A DNA stretch of 33,964 bases from Paenibacillus taihuensis (GTDB lineage Bacteria > Bacillota > Bacilli > Paenibacillales > Paenibacillaceae), in contig NZ_QTTN01000041.1 in the NCBI RefSeq assembly GCF_003386535.1, positions 26,089 through 60,052 on the forward strand. The letters are read 5' to 3'. The position numbers and the translations under genes were made by a program. Position 1 is the stretch's first letter; every line of letters begins with the position of its first letter. Below, piece after piece: positions 1-8,848 of this stretch. The notes beneath the pieces are model-generated. The model saw nothing but the letters and a program-made list of their open reading frames with translations, made no database searches and had not been told where the DNA came from.

Positions 1-175
1 TACAAAACACCGAAAACCGTGCCCGGAGTTCGCTGAGAGAGCAAATACGCTCTCTCAGAAGCACAAAACACCAATAGTATAGTTATTTCAAAAATGTGCG
101 TAATTTTGCAGTACTGCGACCTGTCCATTTCCTGTAAATTAGAAGTATAAAAGGGAAAACAAGGAGGCTGCAACA
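1..175 (+). other. Leader region with a perfect 10-bp hairpin
   Basis: Non-coding stretch before the first gene. CTGAGAGAGC at 33-42 and GCTCTCTCAG at 49-58 form a perfect 10-bp stem with a six-base loop (AAATAC). The ten bases ACAAAACACC occur on both sides of it, at about 2-11 and 63-72. Neither strand has a T-run right after the stem, so it is not a standard terminator. A TATAAA at about 149-154 could be a -10 element for the following gene, but no convincing -35 was found. The ribosome binding site AAGGAGG lies just before the ATG at 176. Confidence 0.5.
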
Positions 176-928
176 ATGAAGCTGACTCACAAGCAGAAGC
201 TGTCGATGTTGAACGATGGCTATATTCATGTCCCAGGTGTCATCCCGAAGATTATGGTCGATCAGGCGCTCAAGCATATTAATCATGCTCTCGGAGAGGG
301 AATGCCGTCTGAGCGAATGATGACGTTCCGCGCGCAATCGTACTGTCCCGAACTGCAGGATAAGTCCCCGATTACAGGGCTATTCAACGATACGCCTGTT
401 AGGTCGCTGGTAGAGGACTTGATAGGCGAAGGGAAGTGTCCGCCGACCCGAGGCGGTCAGATCGCGCTTCGTTTCCCAACGCTGCAAGACCCGCCGGTTG
501 TGGCGCGTCCGCATCTGGATGGGATGTACTCGCCGCATAACGGGGTGAAGGAAGGGACGATCGGCAACTTTACGATGCTCGTCGGCGTGCTGCTCAGCCC
601 GGTACGGGATGATTTTGCCGGAAACTTCACGGTTTGGCCTGGTACCCATAAGATCTATGAGCAGTACTTCCGCGAAAATGGCCCTGAGTCGCTGCTTGGC
701 GGAATACCGCCGGTGGAGCTGCCGGAGCCTGTTCAAACGAGAGGGGAGCCGGGGGATGTCTTTCTCGTTCATTATCAGCTGGCGCATAGTGTAGCGAATA
801 ACGCTTCTCCTTTCACACGATACGCCATTTTCTTCCGAGTAACACACCCGGAGCATGGTGCGGATTGGAAGGCGCCGATGACGGATATTTGGCTGCATTG
901 GCCGGGCATTCGCGAGATCGGGACATAA
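176..928 (+). CDS. Phytanoyl-CoA dioxygenase (PhyH) family protein
   Basis: A 250-residue protein of the PhyH family, non-haem Fe(II)/2-oxoglutarate-dependent oxygenases. The iron-binding facial triad can be proposed as His113 and Asp115 in RPHLDG and the distal His204 in QLAHS, with Arg215 (FTRY) placed to bind the 2-oxoglutarate carboxylate. No signal peptide is visible, so it should be cytoplasmic. The start is an ATG with AAGGAGG upstream. A glycosidase-like gene follows 105 bases later on the same strand, which may mean co-transcription. The substrate cannot be told from sequence; bacterial members hydroxylate many small molecules. Two other distant members occur in this window (14203-14943 and 15682-16491). 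Family call firm, substrate unknown. Confidence 0.85.
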   Translation: MKLTHKQKLSMLNDGYIHVPGVIPKIMVDQALKHINHALGEGMPSERMMTFRAQSYCPELQDKSPITGLFNDTPVRSLVEDLIGEGKCPPTRGGQIALRFPTLQDPPVVARPHLDGMYSPHNGVKEGTIGNFTMLVGVLLSPVRDDFAGNFTVWPGTHKIYEQYFRENGPESLLGGIPPVELPEPVQTRGEPGDVFLVHYQLAHSVANNASPFTRYAIFFRVTHPEHGADWKAPMTDIWLHWPGIREIGT

Positions 929-1033
929 ATTGTATACATATTGTACTCATAATAGATGTGTGCTAGTCTAGGACTATCAAGTCGTAACATAAATCTATTT
1001 CTACCCTGGCAATTGGGAGAGTGAGTACGTAGA

Positions 1034-2335
1034 ATGGAAGTTTTGCAGCGATTGAAGGTTAGTGATCATAAGCGGTTTTTGGTGCAAGAGGATGGAACGC
1101 CATTCTTCTGGCTGGGAGATACAGCTTGGGAGCTATTTCATAAGCTGAGCCGAGAAGAAGCTACGGAGTATTTGCGCAAGCGGGCGGAGCAGAAGTTCAA
1201 CGTCGTTCAAGCCGTCGCATTATCGGAATTCGAAGGGCTGACGACGGATAATTATTACGGCCGCAGGCCGCTGAAGCAGAACGAGGAAGGCCAGTACGAT
1301 CCGACGTTGCCGGATACCGAAGGCGACTACCATTACTGGGACCATGTCGATTATATCGTCGATCGTGCGGCGGAGCACGGCATCTACATTGCGCTGCTGC
1401 CTACCTGGGGCGACAAGTACAACCAGGCTTGGGGCAAAGGACCTGTCGTGTTCGATGGCGATAATGCCCGTGTATACGGCAAGTGGCTGGGAGAGCGCTA
1501 CAAGGATCGCACGAATATCATTTGGGTGCTGGGCGGGGATCGTCCACTGACGACAGGGCTTCATTTTGAAGTGAATCGATCGCTTGCAGCCGGCTTGTCC
1601 GAAGGAGACGGCGGCTCGAACCTGATTACGTTCCATCCTTGCGGCAATACGTCCTCGTCCCTCCATATGCATGACGAGAGCTGGCTGGACTTCAATATGA
1701 TCCAATCCGGCCACCATGCGCAGATTCGCGTCAACTACAGCCATGTCAGTGCCGATTATGCCAAAACACCGGTGAAGCCGACGCTTGATGCAGAGCCATG
1801 CTACGAGGATCATCCGATTAACTTCAACGAGTCGAACGGATATTTTGACCAAGCGGATGTCAGGCAGGCTGCCTATTATGCGGTCTTCTCCGGCGCGTTC
1901 GGGCATACGTACGGCCATCACTGCATCTGGTCGATGACGACCGAGCTGACGCCATACTTCATTATGCACTGGCGGGATGCGCTGAACCGTCCAGGCGCTG
2001 CGCAGATGCAGCATGTGCGCGAGCTGATGGAGTCGCATTCCTTCCTCGATCGGGAGCCGGATCAAAGCTTGCTGGCTGCAAACCTCGAAGGCGCGAACTA
2101 CATGGTAGCGACGCGCGGAGAACGGTACGGTCTCATCTACAGCCCGAACGGGCTTGCTTTCACCGCGGTGCTTGGCAAGTGGATCGGCAGCCGTCTGCGT
2201 GCGGCCTGGTTCGATCCGCGTACAGGGGAGTACAGCAGGATTGGGGAGTACGGTAACAGCGGCGAAGTCCGATTCACGCCTCCGACGAGCGGAAGAGGCA
2301 ATGACTGGGTGCTGGAGCTGAGCGTAATCGAATAA
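1034..2335 (+). CDS. DUF4038 / GH140-like glycoside hydrolase
   Basis: A 433-residue protein with the DUF4038 (apiosidase-like TIM barrel) fold over most of its length and a C-terminal beta domain of the putative collagen-binding type (about residues 345-433, ending in NDWVLEL). Candidate catalytic acids are Asp169 in WVLGGDR and Glu254 in LDAEPCYED, which match the two acidic residues of GH140 apiosidases. The N-terminal FFWLGDTAWELFH is typical of the family. No signal peptide is seen, so it probably acts on imported oligosaccharides. GH140 removes apiose from plant rhamnogalacturonan II; whether this member does so is not shown. A purine-rich GGGAGAGTGAG precedes the ATG at 1034, and a strong terminator follows. 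Confidence 0.8.
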   Translation: MEVLQRLKVSDHKRFLVQEDGTPFFWLGDTAWELFHKLSREEATEYLRKRAEQKFNVVQAVALSEFEGLTTDNYYGRRPLKQNEEGQYDPTLPDTEGDYHYWDHVDYIVDRAAEHGIYIALLPTWGDKYNQAWGKGPVVFDGDNARVYGKWLGERYKDRTNIIWVLGGDRPLTTGLHFEVNRSLAAGLSEGDGGSNLITFHPCGNTSSSLHMHDESWLDFNMIQSGHHAQIRVNYSHVSADYAKTPVKPTLDAEPCYEDHPINFNESNGYFDQADVRQAAYYAVFSGAFGHTYGHHCIWSMTTELTPYFIMHWRDALNRPGAAQMQHVRELMESHSFLDREPDQSLLAANLEGANYMVATRGERYGLIYSPNGLAFTAVLGKWIGSRLRAAWFDPRTGEYSRIGEYGNSGEVRFTPPTSGRGNDWVLELSVIE

Positions 2336-2353
2336 GCTATCATTTGTTCTATG

Positions 2354-2391
2354 GCCCGCCATTATGCATGCTGCATAACGGCGGGCTTTTT
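2354..2391 (+). terminator. Rho-independent terminator after the GH140-like gene
   Basis: GCCCGCCATTATGC pairs with GCATAACGGCGGGC in a 14-bp stem with one mismatch and a five-base loop (ATGCT), followed by TTTTT. It separates the glycosidase gene from the ger operon. Confidence 0.9.
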
Positions 2392-2460
2392 CCTATGCAT
2401 AAATTGGAAAAGAATCTCTCATAATATGCCAAATGCCAAAGTGTACATTTTGCGTAACAG

Positions 2461-4293
2461 ATGGGGGTGTCGAACGGGATGAACAGCAGCGACGGTACTA
2501 GCGGCTCCAATAGCACCAACAGCAGCAACAGCACCAATAGCACCAACAGCACCAACAGCGGCAATAGCAGCAATAGCAGCAACAGCAGTACCAGCAGTAC
2601 CAGCAACACTAACAGTACTAACAGCACCAGTGATGGTAACGCCCCGAACAACCGCAAGCGTGTCGTTACCGAGGCGTCGACCCCTGTGCTCGAGCCAACG
2701 GTAAATGTAGATCTTACTTCGAATCTGGAAAATACGATCCAAGCCATTAAGGCCGTTCTGATGGAAGACGGCGACTTTATTATTCGCAGATTCCGAGTGT
2801 TCGGCCGATACGATGCAGCGGTTTTCTATTACTCCAGCATGGTCGATCAAGCGATGATTAATAGCAGTATCGTGAAGCCGCTCATGCGTCCGCCGGGTAC
2901 GTTCGAAGGGACGTCTATCGAGCCGGATGAGCTGTACGATGCGCTGATTAACCAAATTATTTACCATAGCGATGTGCATCCGGAGCCGAGTCTCTCGTCC
3001 ATTGTTGAAGGCTTGCTGCGAGGTAATACAACCGTCATTGTCGATGGGCTTGATGAAGGGCTCGTTATCAGCACGAGTAAAATCGATAAACGAGCCGTCG
3101 ATCAGCCTGCCACTGAGCAGGTTATTCGCGGACCTCGGGAGGGCTTCATCGAACTGTTAGATACGAATATCTCCTTAATCCGCTACCGTCTGCAAACGCC
3201 GGAGCTGCGCATCAATACGATCGAGGTCGGGCGGAGAAGCAGATCGCGCGTAGCGATTTGCTTCATGGACGGCATTACGAACGTGGATCTCGTCAAGGAA
3301 GTCAAGCAGCGTATTGCCAAAATCGATATAGACGCGGTGCTGGATTCAGGCTATTTGGAGCAGTTTATCGAGGATAATCACTATTCCCCGTTCCCGCAGG
3401 TCCAGTATACGGAGCGGCCGGATAAGGTCGTCGCGAACCTGCTTGAGGGCCGGGTTGCGATTCTCGTCAACGGTTCGCCTCTTGCACTCGTCGTCCCGAC
3501 CGTCTTCAGCCAGTTCTATCAGACGGCTGAAGATTATACCGAACGATTCGTCATGATGAGTGCGGTTCGATTGGCAAGGCTCATTGCGCTCGTATTCTCG
3601 CTTGTATTCCCATCCCTCTATGTCTCCATCATTTCGTTCAACCCGGAGCTCATCCCGACCGAGTTCGCCGTTGCCGTCGCGGGCGGGCGATCCGGTGTCC
3701 CTTTTCCGGCAGTCATCGAAGTGCTCATTATCGAGATATCGATGGAGGTGCTGAGGGAAGCGACCATCCGCCTGCCGCAGCAGATCGGCGGCGCCCTCTC
3801 GATTGTCGGCGTGCTCGTTATCGGACAAGCGGCGGTATCCGCGGGGTTCGCGAGCCCGATTACTGTCGTTATTATCGCGATGACGACGATCGGTTCGTTC
3901 GCGACACCGGCCTACAACGCGGCATTGTCGCTTAGGCTGCTTCGTTTTCCGCTCATTATATTGGCAGGCGTCTTCGGGTTATATGGTGTCGTCATCGGGC
4001 TGATTCTCATTGCGAATCATCTTTTATCCTTGAACTCGTTCGGCGTTCCTTACTTAACCCCGTGGGTGCCGGGCGACTTGAAAGGCATGAAGGATCTGCT
4101 CATTCGTGGTCCGCTCTATAGGATGGGAGAAAGACCTTCTTTCCTGTATCCGGAGGATAAGAAGCGAACGGGCAAGGACATCGTGGCCAAGATGGATGAA
4201 GAGCCATACAAGGTGCTCGATCCGGTCGAAGTTGAAAAAAGAAGGAGTCAGAGTGATGCAAAGCAACAGCAACCGTCAGATAACGACAATTGA
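2461..4293 (+). CDS. GerA-family spore germination receptor subunit A
   Basis: Up to 610 residues. This is the A subunit of a GerA-type germinant receptor in the inner membrane of the spore, which works with B and C subunits to sense nutrients. The soluble N-terminal domain is at about residues 85-360 and a multi-helix membrane domain at about 360-560, containing the family stretches PFPAVIEVLIIEISMEVLRE, RLPQQIGGALSIVG and FATPAYNAALSLRLLRFP. It is longer than a typical GerAA (about 480) because residues 7-60 are a run of Asn, Ser and Thr encoded by near-repetitive AAC-AGC-ACC codons. Start is uncertain: ATG 2461 lacks a good ribosome site, while ATG 2479 has GGGGGTG nine bases upstream. The 3' end overlaps the next gene. 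Confidence 0.93.
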   Translation: MGVSNGMNSSDGTSGSNSTNSSNSTNSTNSTNSGNSSNSSNSSTSSTSNTNSTNSTSDGNAPNNRKRVVTEASTPVLEPTVNVDLTSNLENTIQAIKAVLMEDGDFIIRRFRVFGRYDAAVFYYSSMVDQAMINSSIVKPLMRPPGTFEGTSIEPDELYDALINQIIYHSDVHPEPSLSSIVEGLLRGNTTVIVDGLDEGLVISTSKIDKRAVDQPATEQVIRGPREGFIELLDTNISLIRYRLQTPELRINTIEVGRRSRSRVAICFMDGITNVDLVKEVKQRIAKIDIDAVLDSGYLEQFIEDNHYSPFPQVQYTERPDKVVANLLEGRVAILVNGSPLALVVPTVFSQFYQTAEDYTERFVMMSAVRLARLIALVFSLVFPSLYVSIISFNPELIPTEFAVAVAGGRSGVPFPAVIEVLIIEISMEVLREATIRLPQQIGGALSIVGVLVIGQAAVSAGFASPITVVIIAMTTIGSFATPAYNAALSLRLLRFPLIILAGVFGLYGVVIGLILIANHLLSLNSFGVPYLTPWVPGDLKGMKDLLIRGPLYRMGERPSFLYPEDKKRTGKDIVAKMDEEPYKVLDPVEVEKRRSQSDAKQQQPSDNDN

Positions 4294-5383
4294 ATCTGCA
4301 GCTGTACTAGTCAGCACCATTATTGGTGTCGGCGTACTGCCGCTGCCTTTATTCGCTGTACGAGCTGGCGATGCAGGCGCCCCGCTCGTTACTTTGCTCG
4401 GCATGTTGGTCGGTTTTGTTGGACTTGCGCTAATCGCGCTCCTTGGCATGCGTTTTCCGAATAAGAATATCATTCAATACAGCGAGGACATTATCGGCAA
4501 ATGGCTTGCAGCTCTAGGCAGCATATGTATTATTGGTTTCTTCGCCGTACTCACCTCACTTACTGCGCGAGAGTTCGGTGAGGTGGTTGTTACGTCGGTT
4601 CTGAAGGAAACCCCGCTCGAGGTGACAGTTATTGTCATGCTGCTGCTTGCGGCGGTTTCGACGCGAAATAATGTCATCACGTTTTCCTATATACATCTCT
4701 TTTACTTTCCGTTCCTGCTTTTGCCAGCCATTCTCATTGTTGCTCTATCCTTGAAAAACGCGGACCTTATCAATCTGCAGCCGGTGTGGGGCAACAACCC
4801 ATCGCATATGCTGCCAGGCGTTCTTACCGTGGCAGCCTTGTTTCAAGGCTCCTTCGTGCTGACGCTGGTCATTCCTGCCATGCGCAATCCGAAGAAAGCG
4901 ATGAAAGCAAGCCTGCTCGGCATGCTTATTGCCGGCGGGCTTTATATCTCTATCGTCATTGCAGCAGTCGGTGTATTCGGCGCGGAAGAAATTAAAAACT
5001 TGCTGTGGCCGACATTGGAGCTGGCCAAAGCGACTTCTCTGCCTGCAAACATATTGGAACGATTGGATGCCGCCTTTCTGGCCGTGTGGGTAACGGCGGT
5101 TTTTACGACACTGTTCTCGAGCTATTACTTGACACTTCAAGCCCTCAGTACGCTATCTCGTTTGAAGGATCATAATATGCTCTCCTTCTTCCTGCTGCCG
5201 CTCGTATTCATCATGGCAGTCATGCCGCAAAACATTATTTCGATGTATGAAATTATCGCATTCGTAGGCCGCATTGGCTTGAGTCTCACGATTGGCTATC
5301 CAGCCTTGCTGTTCATCATTGCCCTAATCCGGGGGAAAAGAGGCGATCGTTCAAATGGCAAACAGGTGGAGAAAGCCAGTTAA
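4256..5383 (+). CDS. GerB-family spore germination permease
   Basis: A 375-residue integral membrane protein of the GerAB/GerKB type (spore germination protein, amino acid permease superfamily), the B subunit that probably carries the germinant-binding site. About ten hydrophobic helices are visible, beginning with ESAAVLVSTIIGVGVLPLP, which has the unwound GxGxLPLP helix 1 of this family. The ATG at 4256 is preferred because AAGGAG lies eight bases upstream; the frame is open earlier but reads through the gerA end without a ribosome site. It overlaps gerA by 38 bases and gerC by 29, so translation is probably coupled and subunits made in matched amounts. Confidence 0.93.
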   Translation: MQSNSNRQITTIESAAVLVSTIIGVGVLPLPLFAVRAGDAGAPLVTLLGMLVGFVGLALIALLGMRFPNKNIIQYSEDIIGKWLAALGSICIIGFFAVLTSLTAREFGEVVVTSVLKETPLEVTVIVMLLLAAVSTRNNVITFSYIHLFYFPFLLLPAILIVALSLKNADLINLQPVWGNNPSHMLPGVLTVAALFQGSFVLTLVIPAMRNPKKAMKASLLGMLIAGGLYISIVIAAVGVFGAEEIKNLLWPTLELAKATSLPANILERLDAAFLAVWVTAVFTTLFSSYYLTLQALSTLSRLKDHNMLSFFLLPLVFIMAVMPQNIISMYEIIAFVGRIGLSLTIGYPALLFIIALIRGKRGDRSNGKQVEKAS

Positions 5384-6581
5384 GCTCGCAGTTGTCATCC
5401 TTATGGTCTTTCCGTTTCTGGCAGGTTGTTGGGATCGTCTGGAAATTGAAGACCGTGCGGTTGTACTTGGCGTTTCCATTGATGAGGCGAAGAAGGTCAC
5501 CGAAGAGCAGGAAGAGTCGGAAGTCATCCCGAATGGTCCTAAGACGGATATGGTTCATGTGGCTGTCCAAATCGCCCTTCCAGGCCGAATTCCGCTCGGA
5601 CCAAGTGACAGCGGAGGGGGGGGAGGCGCGGGGTCGCAGGAAACGTTATGGGTTATCGATGTCATCGGGCATTCCATTGATGATGCACTCATGAACTTGC
5701 AGCAGCAAATTTCGGGCAGGCTGTTCTTCGGCCATCTGCGCGTCATCGTCGTATCGGAGAAGATCGCGAGGAGAGGTCTTGAGAACGTGAACGACTTCTT
5801 CCGCCGGAATTCGGAAGTGAGGCGGATGGCATGGCTCTTGATCTCCAAAGGCAATGCCCGGAAGCTGATGACGGCAGCGCCTAAGCTGGAGCGGGTTCCG
5901 ACGCTATACTTAATGGCTACCCTCGATGAAGGCATCAAGATGGGGAAGTTTCCGAAGGATTATATCGGTATCTTCTGGAGCAACGCGGTGAAGAAGGGGC
6001 AAGAGGGCTTCCTTCCTTATGTGGAGCTTCGCAAGGAAGATAACGTTGAAATTTCAGGCTTAGCCATCTTTAAGGATAAGAAGATGGTCGGCAGGACAAA
6101 AGCGCTGGACATCGGCGCCTATATGGCCATTAAAGGGAGTAACCCAGCGGGTTATCGGGTGTTTGTGGACCTTGGCGGTCCGAAGAAGAATGTCATGACG
6201 AGCACCACGCATCGCGATGAGAAGACGCGGATTTCATTCAAGAACGGTTATCCTCATTTTGACGTTTATATGACGATAGAAATTAATCTGGAAGAGAAAA
6301 TAAGCGACTCCGTTATGATTAGTACTACGGGTACGCTCAAGCAGGTGGAGGAAACAGAGAAGAAAATGGCGCTGAAAATATATCGCGATACCATAGAGAT
6401 GACGCAAGCCCAAGGCGCGGATATCTTCGGGTTCGGCGAGCTGATCAGGGCGAAGAGGCCGTCTTATTGGAACCGCAAGATACGCACGAAAGCGAACTGG
6501 CAGGAGATGTACAAGGAGAAGGCTACGTTCGACTTCCATCTGACGGTGAAGGCTAGACGTATCGGAATGAGAGCGAAGTAG
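5355..6581 (+). CDS. Ger(x)C-family germination lipoprotein
   Basis: A 408-residue C subunit of the germinant receptor. The N-terminus is a lipoprotein signal with lipobox FLAGC at Cys25, directly followed by the family signature WDRLEIEDRAVVLGVSID. The protein should be anchored to the outer face of the inner spore membrane, where GerC proteins associate with the A and B subunits. A glycine-rich loop of GGGGGAG type lies near residue 90 in a variable region. C-terminal domains match the three-domain Ger(x)C fold in length. The start overlaps the gerB end by 29 bases and has AAGAGGCG upstream. The full A-B-C order is the classic arrangement of gerA, gerB and gerK operons. Confidence 0.93.
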   Translation: MANRWRKPVKLAVVILMVFPFLAGCWDRLEIEDRAVVLGVSIDEAKKVTEEQEESEVIPNGPKTDMVHVAVQIALPGRIPLGPSDSGGGGGAGSQETLWVIDVIGHSIDDALMNLQQQISGRLFFGHLRVIVVSEKIARRGLENVNDFFRRNSEVRRMAWLLISKGNARKLMTAAPKLERVPTLYLMATLDEGIKMGKFPKDYIGIFWSNAVKKGQEGFLPYVELRKEDNVEISGLAIFKDKKMVGRTKALDIGAYMAIKGSNPAGYRVFVDLGGPKKNVMTSTTHRDEKTRISFKNGYPHFDVYMTIEINLEEKISDSVMISTTGTLKQVEETEKKMALKIYRDTIEMTQAQGADIFGFGELIRAKRPSYWNRKIRTKANWQEMYKEKATFDFHLTVKARRIGMRAK

Positions 6582-6633
6582 GTGGACGGCGCTGGGGTGG
6601 CGGTGGCAAAAAAGCAATGGAGGTAGATCGTGC

Positions 6634-6840
6634 ATGTTAAGCGGGGGCTACGGATCAGTCAGCTTTATTAGCTATTCGATACCGATATTTCTGCTCACAG
6701 GCTTCCTGATTCTCGTCTTCGATACGAAGAAATATAAGGCGATGCAGATGAAGAAGGAGCAGAAGCTGTCGAAGGTGCTGGGATGGACGAATATCGTACT
6801 CGGGGCTGCATTTTTTGCGGTGGATTATTTCGTCATGTAG
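6634..6840 (+). CDS. Small two-helix membrane protein behind the ger operon
   Basis: A 68-residue protein with two hydrophobic helices (about residues 10-29 and 49-67) separated by a basic, Lys-rich loop with FDTKKYK and MKKEQK. It resembles the small CLC_0170-type membrane proteins found near germination genes in clostridia and Paenibacillus; that match is from memory and not certain. It starts 52 bases after gerC, with TGGAGG upstream, and its stop codon overlaps the GGGAGG ribosome site of the next gene, so all five genes may be one transcription unit. A role as a fourth receptor subunit or accessory (as with small GerD or D-subunit proteins) is only inference. Confidence 0.75.
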   Translation: MLSGGYGSVSFISYSIPIFLLTGFLILVFDTKKYKAMQMKKEQKLSKVLGWTNIVLGAAFFAVDYFVM

Positions 6841-6856
6841 GGAGGCGACTCGCGAG

Positions 6857-8086
6857 ATGAAACGAATGCGAATGCGCGATATGGCCTATTTGCTGATGAT
6901 GTGTTTGCTCATGTCCGCATGCCGGGGAGAGCCGGCGGAGAGGGAGACAAGCAGTGTTCCTGAACAGCAGCAGCAACCATCGCAGCAACCTCAGCAATCG
7001 AAGCCGCCGACGGTTAAACTGACGACGATTGTTCCGGAGAAGACGCTCGACAATCCGGTTGGGGTCGTGAGCGAGAACGGCGTGACGAGCAGCTTGAAGG
7101 GGAAGCTGTTTGCGGTGGAGCAGAAAGGCAAGATCGTCATGCTCGATCCCGCGAATCCGACTGAGAAGCCGCAGACGGTGCTGGATATTCGCGACCGCGT
7201 CTACTCGGAGGGCAGCGAGCAGGGGCTGCTCGGGCTTGCTTTTCACCCGAAGAAGCCGGGTGTCGCGTTCGTGAATTATACGACGAAGACGCATACCGTT
7301 ATCGCTCGTTATGTGATGAAGGACCCGGAGCATCCGGAGGTGCTCGACCCGAAGAGCGAAGTGATTCTGCTGACGTACGAGCAGCCGTTCGCGAATCATA
7401 AAGGCGGACAGCTTGCTTTTGGCCCGGACGGGAACTTATATATTGCGGCTGGCGACGGAGGAAGCGGGGGCGATCCGTACGGCAACGGTCAGAATAAACA
7501 TGTGCTGCTCGGCAAAATATTGCGGATTAACGTGGATGTCGGCAGTGGAGGCAAGAACTACAGCATACCAGCGGACAATCCGTTTGCGGACGGAAGGGAT
7601 GGCGCGCCGGAGATTTATGCGTATGGGTTCCGCAATCCATGGCGGTTCAGCTTCGATTCCGAGACCGGGAAGCTGTGGGCGGCGGATGTCGGACAGAACC
7701 GTCTGGAGGAGATCGACATTGTCGTGAAAGGCGGCAATTACGGCTGGAATGTGATGGAAGGAACTCTCTGTTACAAGCCTGAGGAAGGCTGCGACCGAAC
7801 AGGATTAATCGAGCCGATTCATACCTACGGGCGGGATCTCGGCGTATCAGTTATAGGAGGCTTCGTGTATCGGGGCTCGGCGATTCCGGGCTTGGTCGGC
7901 TGGTACATCTACGGCGATTATGCGAAGGGCACGATTTGGGCGCTCCGGGAGGAGGCGGACGGAACGGTACGCAACGAAACGCTGCTGCAGTCGGGCGAGC
8001 TGATTACTTCGTTCGGCGTTGATGCGGCAGGCGAGTTGTATGTATGTGCGCAGAATGGCAGCTTGCTTAGAATTGAAGCACGGTAA
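6857..8086 (+). CDS. PQQ-type sugar dehydrogenase lipoprotein
   Basis: A 409-residue lipoprotein: signal peptide with lipobox LMSAC at Cys22, a Gln/Pro/Ser-rich linker (about residues 32-56), then a six-bladed beta-propeller of the soluble glucose/aldose sugar dehydrogenase family (GSDH, YliI-like). Signatures are EQGLLGLAFHP, GGQLAFGPDGNLYIAAGDGG, GKILRINVD, YGFRNPWRFSFD and GGNYGWNVMEG. Homologs oxidise aldoses with pyrroloquinoline quinone; no PQQ synthesis genes are in the window, so the cofactor may come from outside. ATG 6857 is chosen because GGGAGGCG precedes it and it gives a clean signal peptide. Placement directly behind the ger operon is unusual, and a function in germination is not shown. 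Confidence 0.88.
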   Translation: MKRMRMRDMAYLLMMCLLMSACRGEPAERETSSVPEQQQQPSQQPQQSKPPTVKLTTIVPEKTLDNPVGVVSENGVTSSLKGKLFAVEQKGKIVMLDPANPTEKPQTVLDIRDRVYSEGSEQGLLGLAFHPKKPGVAFVNYTTKTHTVIARYVMKDPEHPEVLDPKSEVILLTYEQPFANHKGGQLAFGPDGNLYIAAGDGGSGGDPYGNGQNKHVLLGKILRINVDVGSGGKNYSIPADNPFADGRDGAPEIYAYGFRNPWRFSFDSETGKLWAADVGQNRLEEIDIVVKGGNYGWNVMEGTLCYKPEEGCDRTGLIEPIHTYGRDLGVSVIGGFVYRGSAIPGLVGWYIYGDYAKGTIWALREEADGTVRNETLLQSGELITSFGVDAAGELYVCAQNGSLLRIEAR

Positions 8087-8189
8087 AATTGTGTACACCC
8101 TCCTCTTGGAAGAAACAGCAGGAAACCGAGAAAGAGTGGTACCCAGTACCCCACATTGGGTAGAACCCACAGAGACCTATCCCAAAAAA

Positions 8190-8246
8190 AGAAAAGTGCC
8201 GTGGAGGTCGCTATCCCAGCGAGTTCCCCGGCACTTTTCTGCCGTC
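8190..8246. terminator. Bidirectional terminator between convergent genes
   Basis: AGAAAAGTGCCG at about 8190-8201 pairs with CGGCACTTTTCT at 8229-8240, and the interior (GGTCGCT with AGCGAGTT) pairs partly as well. An A-run lies before the left arm and a T-rich tract is inside the right arm, so the hairpin can end transcripts from both the sugar dehydrogenase gene and the padR gene. Confidence 0.85.
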
Positions 8247-8263
8247 GTCGGAACGTCGGCTTT

Positions 8264-8842
8264 TTATCGATCATCTTGTTTCATCGTCTTCACGTGCTCC
8301 GCGAACAGTGCACCTGAGCGTGCGGCGTCGAGCACTTCCGTCAGCCACTGCTTCTCGGTCTCGCCGAATTGGATAAAGCCTCGAATCATCAGCTCCGAGC
8401 CGCGTGGGATAACGCCTTCCTTCAGCTGGAGAACGGCAATCATCCGTTCAATGCGGGCTTCGCAATCCGCGAGCTGCTTCACGATGAGCGCTTCGACCTT
8501 GACGGGATCGCCATGGCGAATGAACGGCATCGTGAGGAAGAGCGGATGCTGCGGATAAGAGTTCTGCTTAAACTCGGCGTGCAGCAAGTCCTGGAACGAT
8601 GCTTTGCCTGCTTCGGTAATGCGGTAAATCGTCTTATCCGGACGATTATCGCCAGGCACCGAGACGACTTCCGCCGCCTCGATTAACCCGTCCTTGTGAA
8701 GCTGGTCCACTGCGTAATACAGCGAACCGTCGCGGAGCTTGAAGCATTCGTTCCAATTGCGGTATTTGATCGTTTGACGAATATCATAAGGGTGACGCTC
8801 GCACTCCATTAATAGCCCGAGAATTAAGAGCCGCATGGACAT
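8264..8842 (-). CDS. PadR-family transcriptional regulator
   Basis: A 192-residue repressor-like protein. The N-terminal winged helix (about residues 1-85) has the PadR pattern ILGLLMECERHPYDI, then LRDGSLYYAVDQLHKDGLIE and YRITEAGKASF. The remaining 105 residues form the helical C-terminal dimerisation part found in longer (subfamily 1) PadR proteins. It starts six bases after the stop of the DHA2 exporter gene, and its ribosome site GGAGG lies in the last codons of that gene, so the two are translationally coupled. PadR proteins commonly control a neighbouring drug exporter and answer to phenolics or drugs. The two palindromes on the exporter promoter (10479-10522) are the natural candidate operators. 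Confidence 0.92.
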   Translation of the reverse strand: MSMRLLILGLLMECERHPYDIRQTIKYRNWNECFKLRDGSLYYAVDQLHKDGLIEAAEVVSVPGDNRPDKTIYRITEAGKASFQDLLHAEFKQNSYPQHPLFLTMPFIRHGDPVKVEALIVKQLADCEARIERMIAVLQLKEGVIPRGSELMIRGFIQFGETEKQWLTEVLDAARSGALFAEHVKTMKQDDR

Positions 8843-8848
8843 CGGCCG

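Noticed and set aside
1220..2362. Minus-strand frame of 380 codons
   Set aside because: Antisense shadow of the GH140-like gene; residue make-up is not protein-like and it overlaps the terminator.
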